A stretch of DNA of 64,000 nt from Paenibacillus xylanexedens (GTDB lineage: Bacteria; Bacillota; Bacilli; Paenibacillales; Paenibacillaceae), in the NCBI RefSeq assembly GCF_007676705.1, contig NZ_VEBF01000003.1, positions 620,001 through 684,000 on the forward strand, read 5' to 3'. The translations under genes were made by a program, and so were the position numbers. Of the stretch, positions 37,030 to 44,147 are shown one piece after another (position 1 is the first letter of the stretch; the number at the start of each line of letters is the position of its first letter). The notes under the pieces are model-generated. The model did not search any database. It was not told the origin of the DNA and worked only from the letters and a program-made list of their open reading frames with translations.

Positions 37030-37311
37030 TTACCCTCGCTCTACTATTATGAACTTAGTTACTCGCTTATTATACTCATCTTCCTCTTCAAACGAGATCA
37101 TATCTACACGTTCAGGGATCTTGGTCCGGGAGATATGAATCCCATGAATACAAGAATCACACCATATATCTAAAAACCCTATTCTTGACCGTGTATCTCC
37201 GACATACTGAAAGTGTATATTGGAATGGCCACAATTAGGGCAATTTAGTTCATATTTATTTTCGTCCTTACCTACTAACCTCAGCCATTTACTATGTTGT
37301 GTTTTAGCCAT
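37030..37311 (-). CDS. Small zinc-ribbon protein of the immunity array
   Basis: 93 residues from the ATG after GAGGT (an ATG eleven codons upstream lacks a site). Two CxxC knuckles, CPNCGHSN and WCDSCIHG, about 28 residues apart should bind one zinc. A short C-terminal acidic tail follows. It lies downstream of the SitI3-like gene. A remnant of a second copy downstream of the other SitI3-like gene shows the two move together. Role unknown. Confidence 0.65.
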   Translation of the reverse strand: MAKTQHSKWLRLVGKDENKYELNCPNCGHSNIHFQYVGDTRSRIGFLDIWCDSCIHGIHISRTKIPERVDMISFEEEDEYNKRVTKFIIVERG

Positions 37312-37472
37312 TAAATTACCTCGTAGTATATGACTTACTATCAATTTCTTGCCAACTTTAAAGACTAATCTCCCTCAGAAAACGGTTTAATAAAAAATGT
37401 ACTCTGACCGATTCTATACATCAGCCCGTTCGAATTGTGAAGATCTCCTTTTGAAAGTGAGCTCCCAGCTTC

Positions 37473-37940
37473 TTAAATCAACCCTGCCATATCCTTCTCA
37501 ATAAAGTTTCCATCCAGTAAATCATAAGGCCAATCATAGATATCAGGGTTCTCTCTGCAATACGAGTTAATGACAAGCTGACCGTCGGACCGCAGAAAGA
37601 TCACGCCAGATTCACTATCTGTCAATGCAATATCCTCTTCTAATCTGTCCGTTAGAGTATTAATCGCTTGGAATATAACTTGTAATCCCTCTTTGGGTGA
37701 ACGTGAAAAAACGGAAATATTGATACAGTAATTGATATTTAAATTTAACTCTTCTCTCGTAAAACTTACTAACTCATCATCGTCTTGTACGATAAATGAG
37801 AAGTTAGGATTGGTAATCGTGTAATAACCATCCCTCGATTTCATGTGAGTCTCCTGAGAAAAATCTTGTAGTGAACTCAACAATAAATCTGCTAATTGTT
37901 TCGTGTCTTTTTTATAGAATAGGTACAGCGCTAAATCCAT
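37473..37940 (-). CDS. SitI3-like immunity protein (full-length copy)
   Basis: 155 residues beginning MDLALYLFYKKDTKQLADLL, with the strand-helix start and ASP-rich middle (FIVQDDDELVSFTREEL, YCINISVFSRS) typical of proteins annotated as SitI3-like in Bacilli. The family name comes from the Myxococcus SitA3 immunity protein; the assignment is from pattern only. A shortened paralog is at 33131-33457 with near-identical DNA over about 300 bp, so duplication was recent. Confidence 0.6.
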   Translation of the reverse strand: MDLALYLFYKKDTKQLADLLLSSLQDFSQETHMKSRDGYYTITNPNFSFIVQDDDELVSFTREELNLNINYCINISVFSRSPKEGLQVIFQAINTLTDRLEEDIALTDSESGVIFLRSDGQLVINSYCRENPDIYDWPYDLLDGNFIEKDMAGLI

Positions 37941-37962
37941 ACTTCAATCAGCCCCAGACCTA

Positions 37963-38451
37963 TTATTCCAAACTATTCATATCTAATGGTTTCATCTCAA
38001 GAAATTTATCGTACCAACTATTTAGTGGAATATGTGCACACCCTACTACATTCAGCTCTCTTGGTTTAAGTACAACTAATCCCTGTCGTTCAAAGATTTT
38101 TATAAATGGTTCATACACGCTTAGATATTCTACATATGATTGATTCTTATCAGCAAGCTTTGCTAATTGTAAATAATATTCGAATACTTTATACACATAC
38201 ACATTAGTACCATATTCGCTCATTGCAGTTATATTACAATAATCAGAAATTTCTACTTCTTCATTATCTCCCAATACAGTTGCAATGTTAGCAATAAAAG
38301 GAGGTAGCGGTCGTATAGAACTCTCCTTAAAAAAATAAGCTAATCTTCTTAAGTACTCACGTGCCAAATCTGCTTCTACTTCTGAAGATCGGCTTCCTAC
38401 TTGTTCCCAATTTATCTTGTTAATTCTTCCTACTGCTGCTTGCAAATTCAC
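37963..38451 (-). CDS. Probable cognate immunity protein of the WXG toxin
   Basis: 162 residues from GTG at 38451, 8 nt after GAGG and 16 bp after the toxin stop. This start aligns with that of the paralog at 35979-36473, whereas the longer frame would overlap the toxin. The protein is helical with a C-terminal beta segment (YEPFIKIFERQGLVVLKPRE, NVVGCAHIPLNSWYDKF). In polymorphic toxin loci the gene directly after the toxin is normally its antitoxin, so this is the best candidate. No known family recognised. Confidence 0.65.
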   Translation of the reverse strand: MNLQAAVGRINKINWEQVGSRSSEVEADLAREYLRRLAYFFKESSIRPLPPFIANIATVLGDNEEVEISDYCNITAMSEYGTNVYVYKVFEYYLQLAKLADKNQSYVEYLSVYEPFIKIFERQGLVVLKPRELNVVGCAHIPLNSWYDKFLEMKPLDMNSLE

Positions 38452-38467
38452 TATAGCCACCTCAATT

Positions 38468-39850
38468 TCAATATTTATCTGGATCGTCAAAAACGTATTT
38501 TCTGACATCATCTACAGGATTGTATCCTGGGAATGGGGGAGGATTAGGATCCGTTACATCTGCTTTATCATGTGCATTTTTTGTAGTATCTACATTAAAT
38601 GTCTTCTTGGCAGAGTCCCATGTATTTTGATCTCTTAATGGTAAGGGTTCAGAAATAACCTCTCCTTTATCATTCTTAACTCCATTTTTCATTATATCGC
38701 TTTCTTTCAATTCGTGATTTGCAGTTTGCCGAAACCAGTCTTTTTCTGCTTTAGTCAGTTCTCTTAGCTGTGCCTGTTGCCAACCGTAAGCAATATCTTG
38801 ATCTCCTTGCATGTATAACTTTTGATAAGATCTACCCTCCACAGATAGATCATGAACATTAAGAAATAAATGTTTTTTCATCGCGGCAACTTCTGCTTCC
38901 GCCAGTCCAGTGTTTTTAGAAACCGTTTGTACATCATCTAAACCGATTTTTCTTATATCAATATACTTTCTCTCAACAAAAGCTTGAAATCCGTCTTCTG
39001 GAGGTATTATGTGTGGTCTCATTTTTATTGGATCAGTTATATATTTCCCCGATTGTGCCCCTTCGGCATCTTTAGCCTGCTTTTGCCCATTCCCTTTCTT
39101 CGCCTTAGCAGCCTCAATATGCTGTTTAATCTTCGCCACAGCAGGATTAGAAGCTGGCAATCGATAAGGCCCTTTACCGCCCGGCATACTCCCACGAACC
39201 ATCTGAATCGCCATGAATATCTGACTAAACTTCAGAGAGGTCACCATCATTTGAGCATACTTATCTGAAACAGGCTCTCCCGTCGTAGGATGAATCCCCA
39301 TCTCAAACGCCTTGATCTGTAACGCAAAAATATCTTCTCCAGGCGGTTCAACGTTCACAGCTTGCATGCGATTAAAGTCCAGATTTTCCTGATCCCTCTG
39401 ATAAGCCTGAAGAGCAGCCTGATCCGCAACACCATTCTCGTTGACAGGCATCCATACCCACTTACCAAACATATTGACTTGCGCCATCCGATAGCCCTTA
39501 TCACCCGAATCTGAATCACCTGTTGATTTGGTCATCATAGCTGCGGCACCGACAGCTCCAATTGCACCACCCAGACTTCCCTTCTGAGCATCTGCATCTT
39601 GGAAACGCGTGGCGATATCCTTCAATTCTTTGGATGTGTTCACCATACTCTCCAACGCTTTATCCAGTATAGGTCGTGACTGCTCGAACTCATAGTAAAA
39701 TCGCTCCTGCGTCGCACCCATCCACATCATCTGAACGAACATGATCTGTCTCGTCAGATCACTTCGTATACTCTCTAACTGTTGTCTGGCTTGATCCACC
39801 TGATTTGATACGTGACGTAGTTGTTCAGGGGTAACTTTAATTGTACTCAT
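38468..39850 (-). CDS. WXG100-type polymorphic toxin (type VII secretion substrate)
   Basis: 460 residues. The N-terminal ~95 form a WXG100 helical hairpin with Trp43-Met-Gly45 (MWMGATQERFYYEF), the secretion signal for ESX/Yuk systems. A short Gly/Ala stretch (GSLGGAIGAVGAAAMM) and a linker with GKWVWMPVNENG and GIHPTTGEPVSD precede the C-terminal toxin region (about 290-460). That region has VSKNTGLAEAEVAAMKKHLF, a HD motif in NVHDL and NHELKES, a combination seen at the ends of many Firmicute toxins whose activity I cannot state. The start follows GGAG. Thirteen small genes lie downstream on the same strand. The secretion machinery is not in this window. Confidence 0.75.
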   Translation of the reverse strand: MSTIKVTPEQLRHVSNQVDQARQQLESIRSDLTRQIMFVQMMWMGATQERFYYEFEQSRPILDKALESMVNTSKELKDIATRFQDADAQKGSLGGAIGAVGAAAMMTKSTGDSDSGDKGYRMAQVNMFGKWVWMPVNENGVADQAALQAYQRDQENLDFNRMQAVNVEPPGEDIFALQIKAFEMGIHPTTGEPVSDKYAQMMVTSLKFSQIFMAIQMVRGSMPGGKGPYRLPASNPAVAKIKQHIEAAKAKKGNGQKQAKDAEGAQSGKYITDPIKMRPHIIPPEDGFQAFVERKYIDIRKIGLDDVQTVSKNTGLAEAEVAAMKKHLFLNVHDLSVEGRSYQKLYMQGDQDIAYGWQQAQLRELTKAEKDWFRQTANHELKESDIMKNGVKNDKGEVISEPLPLRDQNTWDSAKKTFNVDTTKNAHDKADVTDPNPPPFPGYNPVDDVRKYVFDDPDKY

Positions 39851-40035
39851 ACGTTTCTCCGCTCATTAGAAATAGGATTATCCTATGTTAGCAGAAGTGT
39901 AATATGTAAACTATCCGGCTAACATCCTGATTTCACCATGGTAAAAACACAAGCTGTGCCCCTCATCGGTGCTATGGTCCTATATGCATATACCCACTTC
40001 AAGGCATATCCTACCAGTTTCAGTAAATGCCTTTC

Positions 40036-40152
40036 CTACTTCATCCTCTCCAACATCACCCGATACCGCCCAATCTGCTCCCCTGTCGCCTCTTCCCGCA
40101 ATGATTCAAAAGTGAAGTTTGAAGTGCAAACTATTTCAAATTCTGGAGTGAA
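40036..40152 (-). pseudogene. 39-codon coding remnant upstream of the toxin
   Basis: An open stretch ending in TAG reads with clear protein character (FESLREEATGEQIGRYRVML then ERMK). Its G+C is higher than that of the surrounding DNA, and it has no start codon. It is probably the C-terminal end of a lost gene that once preceded the toxin. The rest of 39851-40255 holds the toxin promoter region, with nothing else recognised. Confidence 0.4.
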
Positions 40153-40175
40153 CTAAATCACATACAGATTTCTAA

Positions 40176-40224
40176 GCAAAAAGAAAGAAGAGCGTTGCAC
40201 TAAATTAGCATAGACAACACTCTT
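40176..40224 (-). terminator. Terminator of the DUF3221-like lipoprotein gene
   Basis: On the minus strand AAGAGTGTTG pairs with CAACGCTCTT (one mismatch) and is followed by CTTTCTTTTT. Confidence 0.7.
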
Positions 40225-40255
40225 CATAATTCAAATCGATTCAAGTTATCTTGTT

Positions 40256-40597
40256 TTACTCATTTGCTAACTTAGTATATTTCTTAGCAGTGAGGATCCC
40301 GGGATACGATGTCTCTAAAGTATCATAGGTTATTTCTATCTCGTCCCCAACATTAAACTTAGACAGGTTTATACCACTAACCCAATATACTTCACTATAT
40401 TGGTTTGATTGTATTAATTTATTAGTATCTTCCTGAAGATCCTCTGGTACCAACTCACTTATTACAAGAATTCTTTTGTTCGATTGATCAATCTCTTTTA
40501 CATATCCTTGAACCCGTTGATCATTTGAATTAAAAATGGTACATGCACTCAATATAAATAACAGTGAACATATTAACAACACCTTCATAAATTTCAT
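40256..40597 (-). CDS. DUF3221-type lipoprotein
   Basis: 113 residues with a lipoprotein signal (LSAC, Cys19) and an OB-like beta domain (GYVKEIDQSNKRILVISE, FNVGDEIEITYDTLETSYPG), the pattern of DUF3221 proteins common in Bacillus and Paenibacillus. It is exported and membrane-anchored; function unknown. Good GGAGGTG site. It is the only exported intact protein in the island. Confidence 0.75.
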   Translation of the reverse strand: MKFMKVLLICSLLFILSACTIFNSNDQRVQGYVKEIDQSNKRILVISELVPEDLQEDTNKLIQSNQYSEVYWVSGINLSKFNVGDEIEITYDTLETSYPGILTAKKYTKLANE

Positions 40598-40763
40598 ACG
40601 GACACACCTCCAATTAATTTATTTAAATTAATTTAGAATTGGTTCCACATCAAGTTTACTTAACACATTACTTATGTGTGAATATACTCCATCAGTACCT
40701 ATATAACCTTTATTTACACCCTTTAGGATTGTGCTGTAATAAACCGGTCCTCCGCTGAGAGCT

Positions 40764-40889
40764 TTATTAGCTGGTATTTCCTTTACGATCCGGAATTGTT
40801 TACAGGTAGAACCGTGCAGGATTTCTCGAAGAGTTATAACCCAGTTTCGTAGTCTTCCAGCATATGTGACCAGTAACCTCGATGTACTT
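40764..40889 (-). pseudogene. Duplicated 3' end of the SUKH-4-like gene
   Basis: About 120 bp matches 31491-31614 at roughly nine bases in ten, including the last codons of the SUKH-4-like gene (GYWSH.LEDYETGL) and its downstream flank. One base is missing in the coding part, and no upstream gene body remains. Orientation is the same, so the two copies form direct repeats on either side of the toxin and its immunity genes. Confidence 0.75.
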
Positions 40890-40967
40890 TAAGGATTAAA
40901 CAAAATAGATTTTATCCGGAACATTTCAAATACAAAATTCGTTTAGGGACTAAAGAGGGGGAGTACG

Positions 40968-41392
40968 ATGAGAAGATATTCATTTATCGTCTTAATGATT
41001 GCTACAGTTATGATCCTGATTCTTAGCGGCTGCCAAAGTTCTAATAAGGCCGATCAATCTGGAGTAAGTAAAGTACTGAAGGAATTACACACCTTCTATC
41101 CTGGCGATATTACACAGGTTGATTCTATTGAAATGATGAGTGGTGGTGATGGTACTAAAAAACAACCACAGATAAGGTACTAATTCAGGAATGGATTGAA
41201 AAGGTACGCGATTTAGAAATCGTACTTGATCCGGACCAAGAGGATGCTACAGGGGTTTTGTACCATGTCACGATGTTTGAGCAGAGAAAAGAAGTGCTGT
41301 ACATGACACCTACCGATATAAATTATCAGCGAATGCAGCCACAGTTGGAATTGGCTGACCGAATGTCGGAACTTTATGATGCCATAGAATAA
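40968..41392 (+). pseudogene. Frameshifted small lipoprotein gene
   Basis: The first 71 codons give a lipoprotein signal (ILILSGC, Cys22) and an acidic domain up to MMSGGDGTKK. At a run of six A bases near 41156-41163 the frame ends early, while the -1 frame continues without a stop for 76 codons (DKVLIQEWIEKVRDLEIVLD ... ELYDAIE). One extra A would restore a product of about 140 residues. It has a good GAGGGGGAG site. Phase variation through the A-run is possible; simple inactivation is more likely. Confidence 0.7.
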
Positions 41393-41428
41393 GAGTATTC
41401 TTATGTTCTGTATTCAAAGTGACTACAT

Positions 41429-41476
41429 GCTGAAAATTTCGATATGAAATTATACTTCGTAATCAACATTTTCAGC
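41429..41476. terminator. Hairpin between convergent genes
   Basis: GCTGAAAAT pairs with ATTTTCAGC across a 30-base loop, between the frameshifted lipoprotein gene and the minus-strand gene that follows. Confidence 0.5.
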
Positions 41477-41489
41477 CAAAGTAGGTTCT

Positions 41490-42035
41490 CTATGAGGTCA
41501 GTCGCTTTACATCGGTTAACTTTTCCTGAAGTATTTGAATACTCGTACTCTGCAGTATGTCAGGATTCAATTCAGTAACAAAATCCAGAAACTGATGCGT
41601 ATTTTTCATAATTTCATCTGTAAAGGAAGCCGAACCTACAATAACATCCTTCCAAGTTGAGTATCTAAATTCCTCAAGTGGTTCAGTAATAAATAAGTCC
41701 AGAATAACTTCCCGATTAATATCTTCTACTAAACTAACTTGTAGTTCCACTCCCTGCTGTTTAAACTCCAGCCAAAAATTAGCGCTATCAGGAATTCGAT
41801 AAGCAACATATTGGTGTGTTCTAATCTTCTGGACTATAGTCAGTAAGTCAACAAACCATCTAATAAGTCTTTCATTACCAAATGGACAATCATCAAAGAA
41901 CATACCATACTTACTTCCGTTAAAGTCCAATTCAATAATTCCCTCGATATCTTGTTTCGTTAGATCAAACTGCTTTGCAGACATTTGTTTAATTTCATCA
42001 AAGTTATCAATTGCTTTAAATGAAATAGTGAACAT
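41490..42035 (-). CDS. Unrecognised cytosolic protein of the island
   Basis: 181 residues, acidic, mixed alpha/beta, no signal (FTISFKAIDNFDEIKQMSAK, GMFFDDCPFGNERLIRWFVD, FWLEFKQQGVELQVSLVEDI). It has the size and AT-rich coding of the immunity genes, but I cannot assign a family. Confidence 0.6.
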   Translation of the reverse strand: MFTISFKAIDNFDEIKQMSAKQFDLTKQDIEGIIELDFNGSKYGMFFDDCPFGNERLIRWFVDLLTIVQKIRTHQYVAYRIPDSANFWLEFKQQGVELQVSLVEDINREVILDLFITEPLEEFRYSTWKDVIVGSASFTDEIMKNTHQFLDFVTELNPDILQSTSIQILQEKLTDVKRLTS

Positions 42036-42282
42036 ATTTGAACACCCTAATCTATTAAAATAATAATTTTATATATATGTGTACTATACGGAATTAGTCA
42101 AAAACAATACACCTCCGTTTGAGAATTCCAGGAGAATGGGTACAAACAAATAGAACTATAGGTCCTCACAAACAGCATCTAACATGGATTAAAATATAGT
42201 ATAGTTATCTAAAAGCGATACAAGAACAAAGTAACGGTAAAATATAACTATCTGTTGAACAATCAGAAGAAAAGGTGAAGTT

Positions 42283-42743
42283 ATGAATATATACACCATG
42301 GATAAAAAAGACGTTCAACTGACCCACCTCATAGGCTATACATTATCTAAGCTTTGTACTTACGAGTGGGTCAGATTTAATATGTTTGCAAGAGAGGACA
42401 TTTACCACAGCACGCCTGGATTATATTTCCGATTTCATAACCCTGGTGATGTATATAACCAATTGGCCGAATGTGTAGCTTCTTTTCAAAAAGGGGAACT
42501 GCAATGGAAACTATATCTCAGCTATGAGAGCCGCAATAAAAATTATAGCTAGAGCCATATGAAGTATTCTTAGCAAGATCAACAGATGAATTTAAAGAAC
42601 ATTATGACTTAAAGCGTATTTTGAGAGAAAGATATAATGAAATTTGTGAGTTAGGTATTGAGGATATACAGGCCTTGAACGATCATATAGAGGATTGGTT
42701 TAATTTAGAGAATAAAATGCCGATTTTCCCCGAAGATGAATGA
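42283..42743 (+). pseudogene. Truncated, frameshifted copy of the DUF1871-type gene
   Basis: It reads in parallel with the intact gene at 43420-44097 from HLIGYTLSKLCTYEWVRFNM onward. It lacks the first ~75 residues and loses one base at NYS/LEPYE (about 42550), which gives an early TAG. The second frame then continues LARSTDEFKEHYDLKRIL to the end (FPEDE). Both lesions mark it as a pseudogene. Confidence 0.8.
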
Positions 42744-42837
42744 CTCATACTAAGAGGGCCGTTATTACAATATTCCTTGAAATTAGTGGATCAAAAACCG
42801 AAGTAGCCAAAATGATTATCTCTAGGGAGTAGATCAG

Positions 42838-43269
42838 ATGGTGGATAATAATAATGCATGGAGCACGGAGTATTCTCCTGTTGATATTCATACCGTAAAG
42901 ACAGTGGAAAAGACTTGGGGTATACAATTCCCCTCTGAGTACATTCATTTCATAGAAAAATATCACGGTGCAGAACCTGCCCAACGGACGTTGAACATCA
43001 GTGGAAAAAAAGTGATGTTTTCTTCCTTCTTAACCTTCATCGCATTTGATGAGCTTGATATATTGGATGTATATAATGAGCAAAAGAACAACCTTCCTCC
43101 TAATCATTTTCCTTTTGCTATAGATGTAGAGGGTAACCTGTTTTGTTTTAATTACAGCCACAATTCTCAGCCTAATATTATCTATATTGAAACGATAAAT
43201 TCTTACAACCGCTTGGGTGGTCATGTGGCCGCCACAGACTTTACAGCGTTTATCCAACAATTTAATTAA
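42838..43269 (+). CDS. SUKH (SMI1/KNR4) family protein, probable immunity protein
   Basis: 143 residues. The SUKH-1 pattern is clear: VKTVEKTWGIQFPSEYIHFI near the start, FLTFIAFDELDI, then FPFAIDVEGNLFCFNY and VAATDFTAFIQQF at the end. It has a GGGAGT ribosome site. Members bind and neutralise toxins of polymorphic systems, and here it lies in the accessory island between two copies of the DUF1871-type gene. Confidence 0.85.
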   Translation: MVDNNNAWSTEYSPVDIHTVKTVEKTWGIQFPSEYIHFIEKYHGAEPAQRTLNISGKKVMFSSFLTFIAFDELDILDVYNEQKNNLPPNHFPFAIDVEGNLFCFNYSHNSQPNIIYIETINSYNRLGGHVAATDFTAFIQQFN

Positions 43270-43419
43270 ACAATCTGACTTCATCCAGTAAGGATGGAGT
43301 CTATACTAGAATTAGAATCTTGAAAGGATGCTCTCATGATAACCGATAAAAGCTTCTGATTCGGGAAAATATTTGTGTAATGACTGGCCCCGCCGGATCT
43401 ATAAAGGATTTTAAAAGAG

Positions 43420-44097
43420 GTGTTACATATGTTAGTTAAAAAAATAATAGACGAATGGGACCCCATTGATCTATTCCCCTACGCTCCTGAGGATGAATAT
43501 GAGGAAGAGGTAAAACAAATTGAAGAATGTACTCGTAACGCCAGCTTGGATAAACATAACTTAGCTAAAGAAATATACACGATGTTCAGGGGAAAATTTG
43601 GGAGCGATATATTCACTGAGAGTTTAGAGTCATGTACAAATATTGCGAATAAAATTCTGGAACTGCCTCACTTCATAGGCTATACATTATCTAAGCTTCG
43701 TACCTACGAATGGGTCAGATATAATATGTTTGCAAGAGAGGATCTTTATCATCACACGCCTGGATTTTATTTCAGATTTTTCAATCCAGGGAAGGTGTAC
43801 AACGAATTAGCTACATGTATAGATGCTTTCCAGGGCGAGTTACAATGGAAGTTGTATCTTGGTCTTGAGACTCGCAACCAAAATTACAGCTTGGAACCAT
43901 ATGAAGTATATCAGGCAAGATTAACGGACGAATATAAGAAAAATTATAATCTAAAAAGAATTTTAGGCGATAAGTATAACGAAATATGCGAAAAAGGGAT
44001 CAACGACATTCCATCTTTAAGTGATCATATTGAAGATTGGTTTAATTTAGAAAATAAAAAGCCGATCTTTCCTGACTGTGACTCGGGTAAAATATAA
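43420..44097 (+). CDS. DUF1871-type protein (intact copy)
   Basis: 225 residues. The N-terminal ~75 (KKIIDEWDPIDLFPYAPEDE, then a helical region) match the DUF1871 pattern of small Bacillus proteins. The remainder (YTLSKLRTYEWVRYNMFARE, HTPGFYFRFFNPGKVYNEL, DHIEDWFNLENKKPIFP) is an extra domain shared with the pseudogene just upstream. A good AGAGGTG site precedes the start. Function unknown; the location suggests toxin immunity. Confidence 0.7.
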   Translation: MLHMLVKKIIDEWDPIDLFPYAPEDEYEEEVKQIEECTRNASLDKHNLAKEIYTMFRGKFGSDIFTESLESCTNIANKILELPHFIGYTLSKLRTYEWVRYNMFAREDLYHHTPGFYFRFFNPGKVYNELATCIDAFQGELQWKLYLGLETRNQNYSLEPYEVYQARLTDEYKKNYNLKRILGDKYNEICEKGINDIPSLSDHIEDWFNLENKKPIFPDCDSGKI

Positions 44098-44106
44098 ACT
44101 GCGTCC

Positions 44107-44138
44107 AAAAAGAGTGGAGCAATGCCCCCACTCTTTTT
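44107..44138. terminator. Bidirectional terminator at the island's right end
   Basis: AAAAAGAGTGG pairs perfectly with CCACTCTTTTT between convergent genes. Confidence 0.9.
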
Positions 44139-44147
44139 ATTTCCCTT

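Noticed and set aside
40968-41392. Programmed -1 frameshifting in the split lipoprotein gene
   Set aside because: The slip at the A-run would leave the P-site tRNA on a TAA-like triplet, and no downstream structure is apparent; simple loss of one A explains it better.
31323-44100. Integrative element or prophage carrying the toxin island
   Set aside because: No integrase, transposase, att-like tRNA end or phage gene is present; only the ~120-bp internal direct repeats were found.
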